Below, piece by piece: positions 61,848 through 64,000 of a stretch of 64,000 nt of DNA. The translations under genes and the position numbers were made by a program. Every line of letters starts with the position of its first letter. Within the stretch, counting starts at the first letter, position 1. Source of the DNA: Bacteroidaceae bacterium. Lineage in GTDB: Bacteria; Bacteroidota; Bacteroidia; Bacteroidales; Bacteroidaceae. The stretch spans positions 1 to 64,000 of the forward strand of contig JAKSLL010000012.1 of NCBI GenBank assembly GCA_024401215.1. The letters run 5' to 3'. The notes beneath the pieces were generated by a model. It saw only the letters and a program-made list of their open reading frames with translations, ran no database searches and was not told where the DNA came from.

Positions 61848-64000
61848 TTAGCTTCTGCTCACTTGCAAACCTTTATCACTCAATGTCATATCGACAAAGC
61901 GCGAAGAATCGGTTATTGGGTTATTGGTGAGAGTCTCACGGATGCGTGATGCCGCCTCTGGATCTTTTGCCACCATATACAAATAGCCACCTCCACCAGC
62001 TCCTGGCAATTTATATCCAAGACACAGGTCGTCAATCTTCTTGCACACTTCTGCAATGAGCAAGGGTTCTGTACCTGAGTCTAATGCCTTATTCTGCTGC
62101 CATGTCTTGCGTACAAGTTCTCCGTACTTCTGGAAGTTGCCGAGCTGAATGGCATCGAAAAGGTCGAGAGCATGCTGTTTCATCTGCTGGAGGATGTCAA
62201 GATGGTCCGACGAGTTGAGGAACATTCCCTGCACAATCTCCGCAAGAATCTGCTTTGCTGTGCGCGTGATGCCAGTATAATACAGAAGATGGCATTGCTG
62301 ATATTCCGGCTGTCGGAAAAATGTGTCGGGCAGCCATCTGACAACAGGTATCTGGTTGAAGCCGCCTTCCGTCTGAAGAAGTTTGATACCTGGAAGTATT
62401 CCGCCATACTGGTCTTGCCACCCTCCGCCCGTGGTGAGCAGCTGTTCGAGTATCAGAGAGCGGTTGCCAATCTCATATTTATCCCAACCCAATCCGCAGA
62501 AATCTGCAAGAGCGCCGATGACGGTGGACGCAAGAATAGAACTTGTGCCAAGTCCAGAACCAGCAGGTATAGCAGAAAGGAGTGTGATTTCTATGCCCGA
62601 GCCAAACTCCCTAAGCTGCTGCTGAAGACTCGCATATTTCTCAGAGCAGAACTGAGGGAGAAATCCGCAAAGAGCAAGGGCTGCCTTAGGTATTGAGAAT
62701 GGCGACCCCACCCTATTATACATCGCAAGTTCATCATAGCTTGTGATTGTTTCGACAGCACCAAGATCTATAGAACGGCACTTTATGTGGTATTCTGGGG
62801 TTGGCTTGACATACACCTGCAAAGGCTGCTGTCCGTTAAGTTCGATAGCAAGATTCACCACATTGCCACCCGCCAGAAGGCAATGAGGCGGAGTGTCTGT
62901 CCATCCGCCAGCAATGTCAATCCTGACAGCCGAACGCCCCCACACTATCTGATCCTTGAAGGCGTCAAGATGCGGAAGTTGAGGATGCAGCACAGCGGTA
63001 TTCACCAGCTGCTGCTGAAGAATAGAAAAGGCAAGCCTTTCATTCTCAAGATGTTCCTCACCATGCAGTTTCTGCACCTGCGAACGGAACATAGCATCAT
63101 GTATCTTCTGAAGCGGCAGCGCATCATCATCAAGTGGCGATGGCATAGGAATGTCGTTATCGGCATACTTCTTCGCCATATCCTTCAAGTCTATCTGATA
63201 GAAAACAGACTTACGATAGTTCTTTGCCAGTTCAGAGACATTTGCAGCAAGATTACGCTTTCGCTGGCTGCTCTGTCTCTCAAGATTAGCCTGTGCAGAA
63301 ATCTCATCAGCCGACAAACGGAGAAGCGACTCCCATTCGCCACTCAAATCCACTTTTGGAGCCTCATCAAGCATCCATCGGAGTATTCGACCCGCCTGTT
63401 CCATATCTCTGCACACAGGGAATATATTTGCTGCCTGCAAATCGTCATGGTTGGCAATAGAAGAAAGTCTGATGTTATGAGAATCCATCCATTTAGTAAC
63501 CGGCATCGAGAGATATTGTGTGGAGTCATCAGTTATGCTGCCACGCATGGCATCCCTATATCCGTATGGTCTAAGAACGTATTCACTCTCACCAAACGCC
63601 TGCACATCAACACATTGAGAAGGTTTCAGCATTACTGTCCAGTCATTTACAGGCACTCCTGTCACAACATTCTGCGAACTCAGTTTCCACGAAGCCGGCA
63701 CATGTGAATTTTCTATCCATATCTCGCTATTCTGCTCCGTAAGAGGCACCTCCACAACTGCGTTTTGTGTGAACACAGCAGGATGCTTCTTCACATTCTT
63801 CTGGATAATCATTCTCTGGTCGAGAACAATATTCTGAAGAGTTGCTGTGGAGGATATCATCTCCGGAGTCGTACCATAATGATAGAACTCTCCCCCTTCA
63901 AGAGGTAGTATCACCACCTTCAGTTTGTTTATCTCTTCATCTATAGATGTAGGATGCACACCGAGTGCTGTACCGAAGTCTGAATATAAATCGTATGACT
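61848..64000 (-). CDS. fkp: Bifunctional fucokinase / GDP-fucose pyrophosphorylase (Fkp), 3' part
   Basis: The frame is open to the window edge and the upstream codons read YDLYSDFGTALGVHP, so ~716 C-terminal residues of a ~950-aa protein are present and the true start lies outside. The middle segment, with 'LNGQQPLQVYVKP' nearby, leads to the GHMP kinase domain: 'IVWGRSAVRIDIAGGWTDTPPHCLLAGG', 'SAIPAGSGLGTSSILASTV' (phosphate-binding loop) and 'KLPGAGGGGYLYMVAKD' (motif 3). Fkp phosphorylates L-fucose and then makes GDP-fucose, which Bacteroidales put on capsule and glycoproteins. FucP just downstream supplies the substrate. Confidence 0.93.
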   Translation of the reverse strand, partial: SYDLYSDFGTALGVHPTSIDEEINKLKVVILPLEGGEFYHYGTTPEMISSTATLQNIVLDQRMIIQKNVKKHPAVFTQNAVVEVPLTEQNSEIWIENSHVPASWKLSSQNVVTGVPVNDWTVMLKPSQCVDVQAFGESEYVLRPYGYRDAMRGSITDDSTQYLSMPVTKWMDSHNIRLSSIANHDDLQAANIFPVCRDMEQAGRILRWMLDEAPKVDLSGEWESLLRLSADEISAQANLERQSSQRKRNLAANVSELAKNYRKSVFYQIDLKDMAKKYADNDIPMPSPLDDDALPLQKIHDAMFRSQVQKLHGEEHLENERLAFSILQQQLVNTAVLHPQLPHLDAFKDQIVWGRSAVRIDIAGGWTDTPPHCLLAGGNVVNLAIELNGQQPLQVYVKPTPEYHIKCRSIDLGAVETITSYDELAMYNRVGSPFSIPKAALALCGFLPQFCSEKYASLQQQLREFGSGIEITLLSAIPAGSGLGTSSILASTVIGALADFCGLGWDKYEIGNRSLILEQLLTTGGGWQDQYGGILPGIKLLQTEGGFNQIPVVRWLPDTFFRQPEYQQCHLLYYTGITRTAKQILAEIVQGMFLNSSDHLDILQQMKQHALDLFDAIQLGNFQKYGELVRKTWQQNKALDSGTEPLLIAEVCKKIDDLCLGYKLPGAGGGGYLYMVAKDPEAASRIRETLTNNPITDSSRFVDMTLSDKGLQVSRS

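Overview
The window looks like chromosome of a Bacteroidales bacterium, most likely Prevotella or a close relative. The evidence is a set of promoters of the TTTG-N19/21-TAnnTTTG type, short type IX-secretion-like C-termini (T9SS), FimA/Mfa-type lipoprotein fimbrillins with DUF3575 and DUF5119 partners, a dockerin on a repeat protein, HTCS-like sensor architecture, and an Fkp/FucP fucose pair. No rRNA, CRISPR array or intact transposase was seen.

0-8.3 kb (+ strand): a terminal-inverted-repeat element, one copy of an interspersed repeat family, two GLUG-repeat surface proteins (1449 aa ending in a T9SS-like tail, 871 aa ending in a dockerin) and one small protein. 8.3-31.5 kb (- strand): a ~23-kb fimbria-type operon transcribed DUF3575/OmpA-like, DUF5119 lipoprotein, three fimbrillin-like lipoproteins, then two giant proteins of 2171 and 3229 aa built on GLUG and 'VYGGG' repeats. 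Its 5' side faces a LytTR regulator plus a membrane-anchored NAGPA-like protein. The ~1.1-kb divergent region holds matched promoters, four 16-bp sites at exact 23-bp spacing, and a compact folded leader.

33.9-49 kb: a polysaccharide-uronate degradation region without SusC/SusD. It holds an alginate-lyase-fold lyase, GH43, a class I phosphomannose isomerase-like protein, a lyase-GH88 fusion and a GH28/GH49-like beta-helix enzyme in one operon. A divergent membrane regulator (propeller, TM, AraC HTH, no histidine kinase) and a PL11 rhamnogalacturonan lyase flank it. A 284-bp MITE-like element lies between the last two.

49-60 kb: an accessory island of short, mostly unrecognised genes on the - strand. 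It includes a zeta-toxin-like P-loop protein, a zinc-ribbon protein, a Sel1 protein, a truncated helicase stub and a cluster of mobile-element 'polyvalent' genes carrying single-base frameshifts. Four transcription units here begin with the same 49-bp module: palindrome TTACAACCTTGTAA, exactly 27 bp, then a TAnnTTTG -7 box. I regard this apparent shared operator as the most interesting unexplained signal in the window.

60-64 kb: tRNA-Lys(UUU) with its own promoter and terminator, then fucP and the 3' part of fkp (gene truncated by the window edge), which import and activate L-fucose.

All family assignments come from reading motifs by eye; no database search was run.
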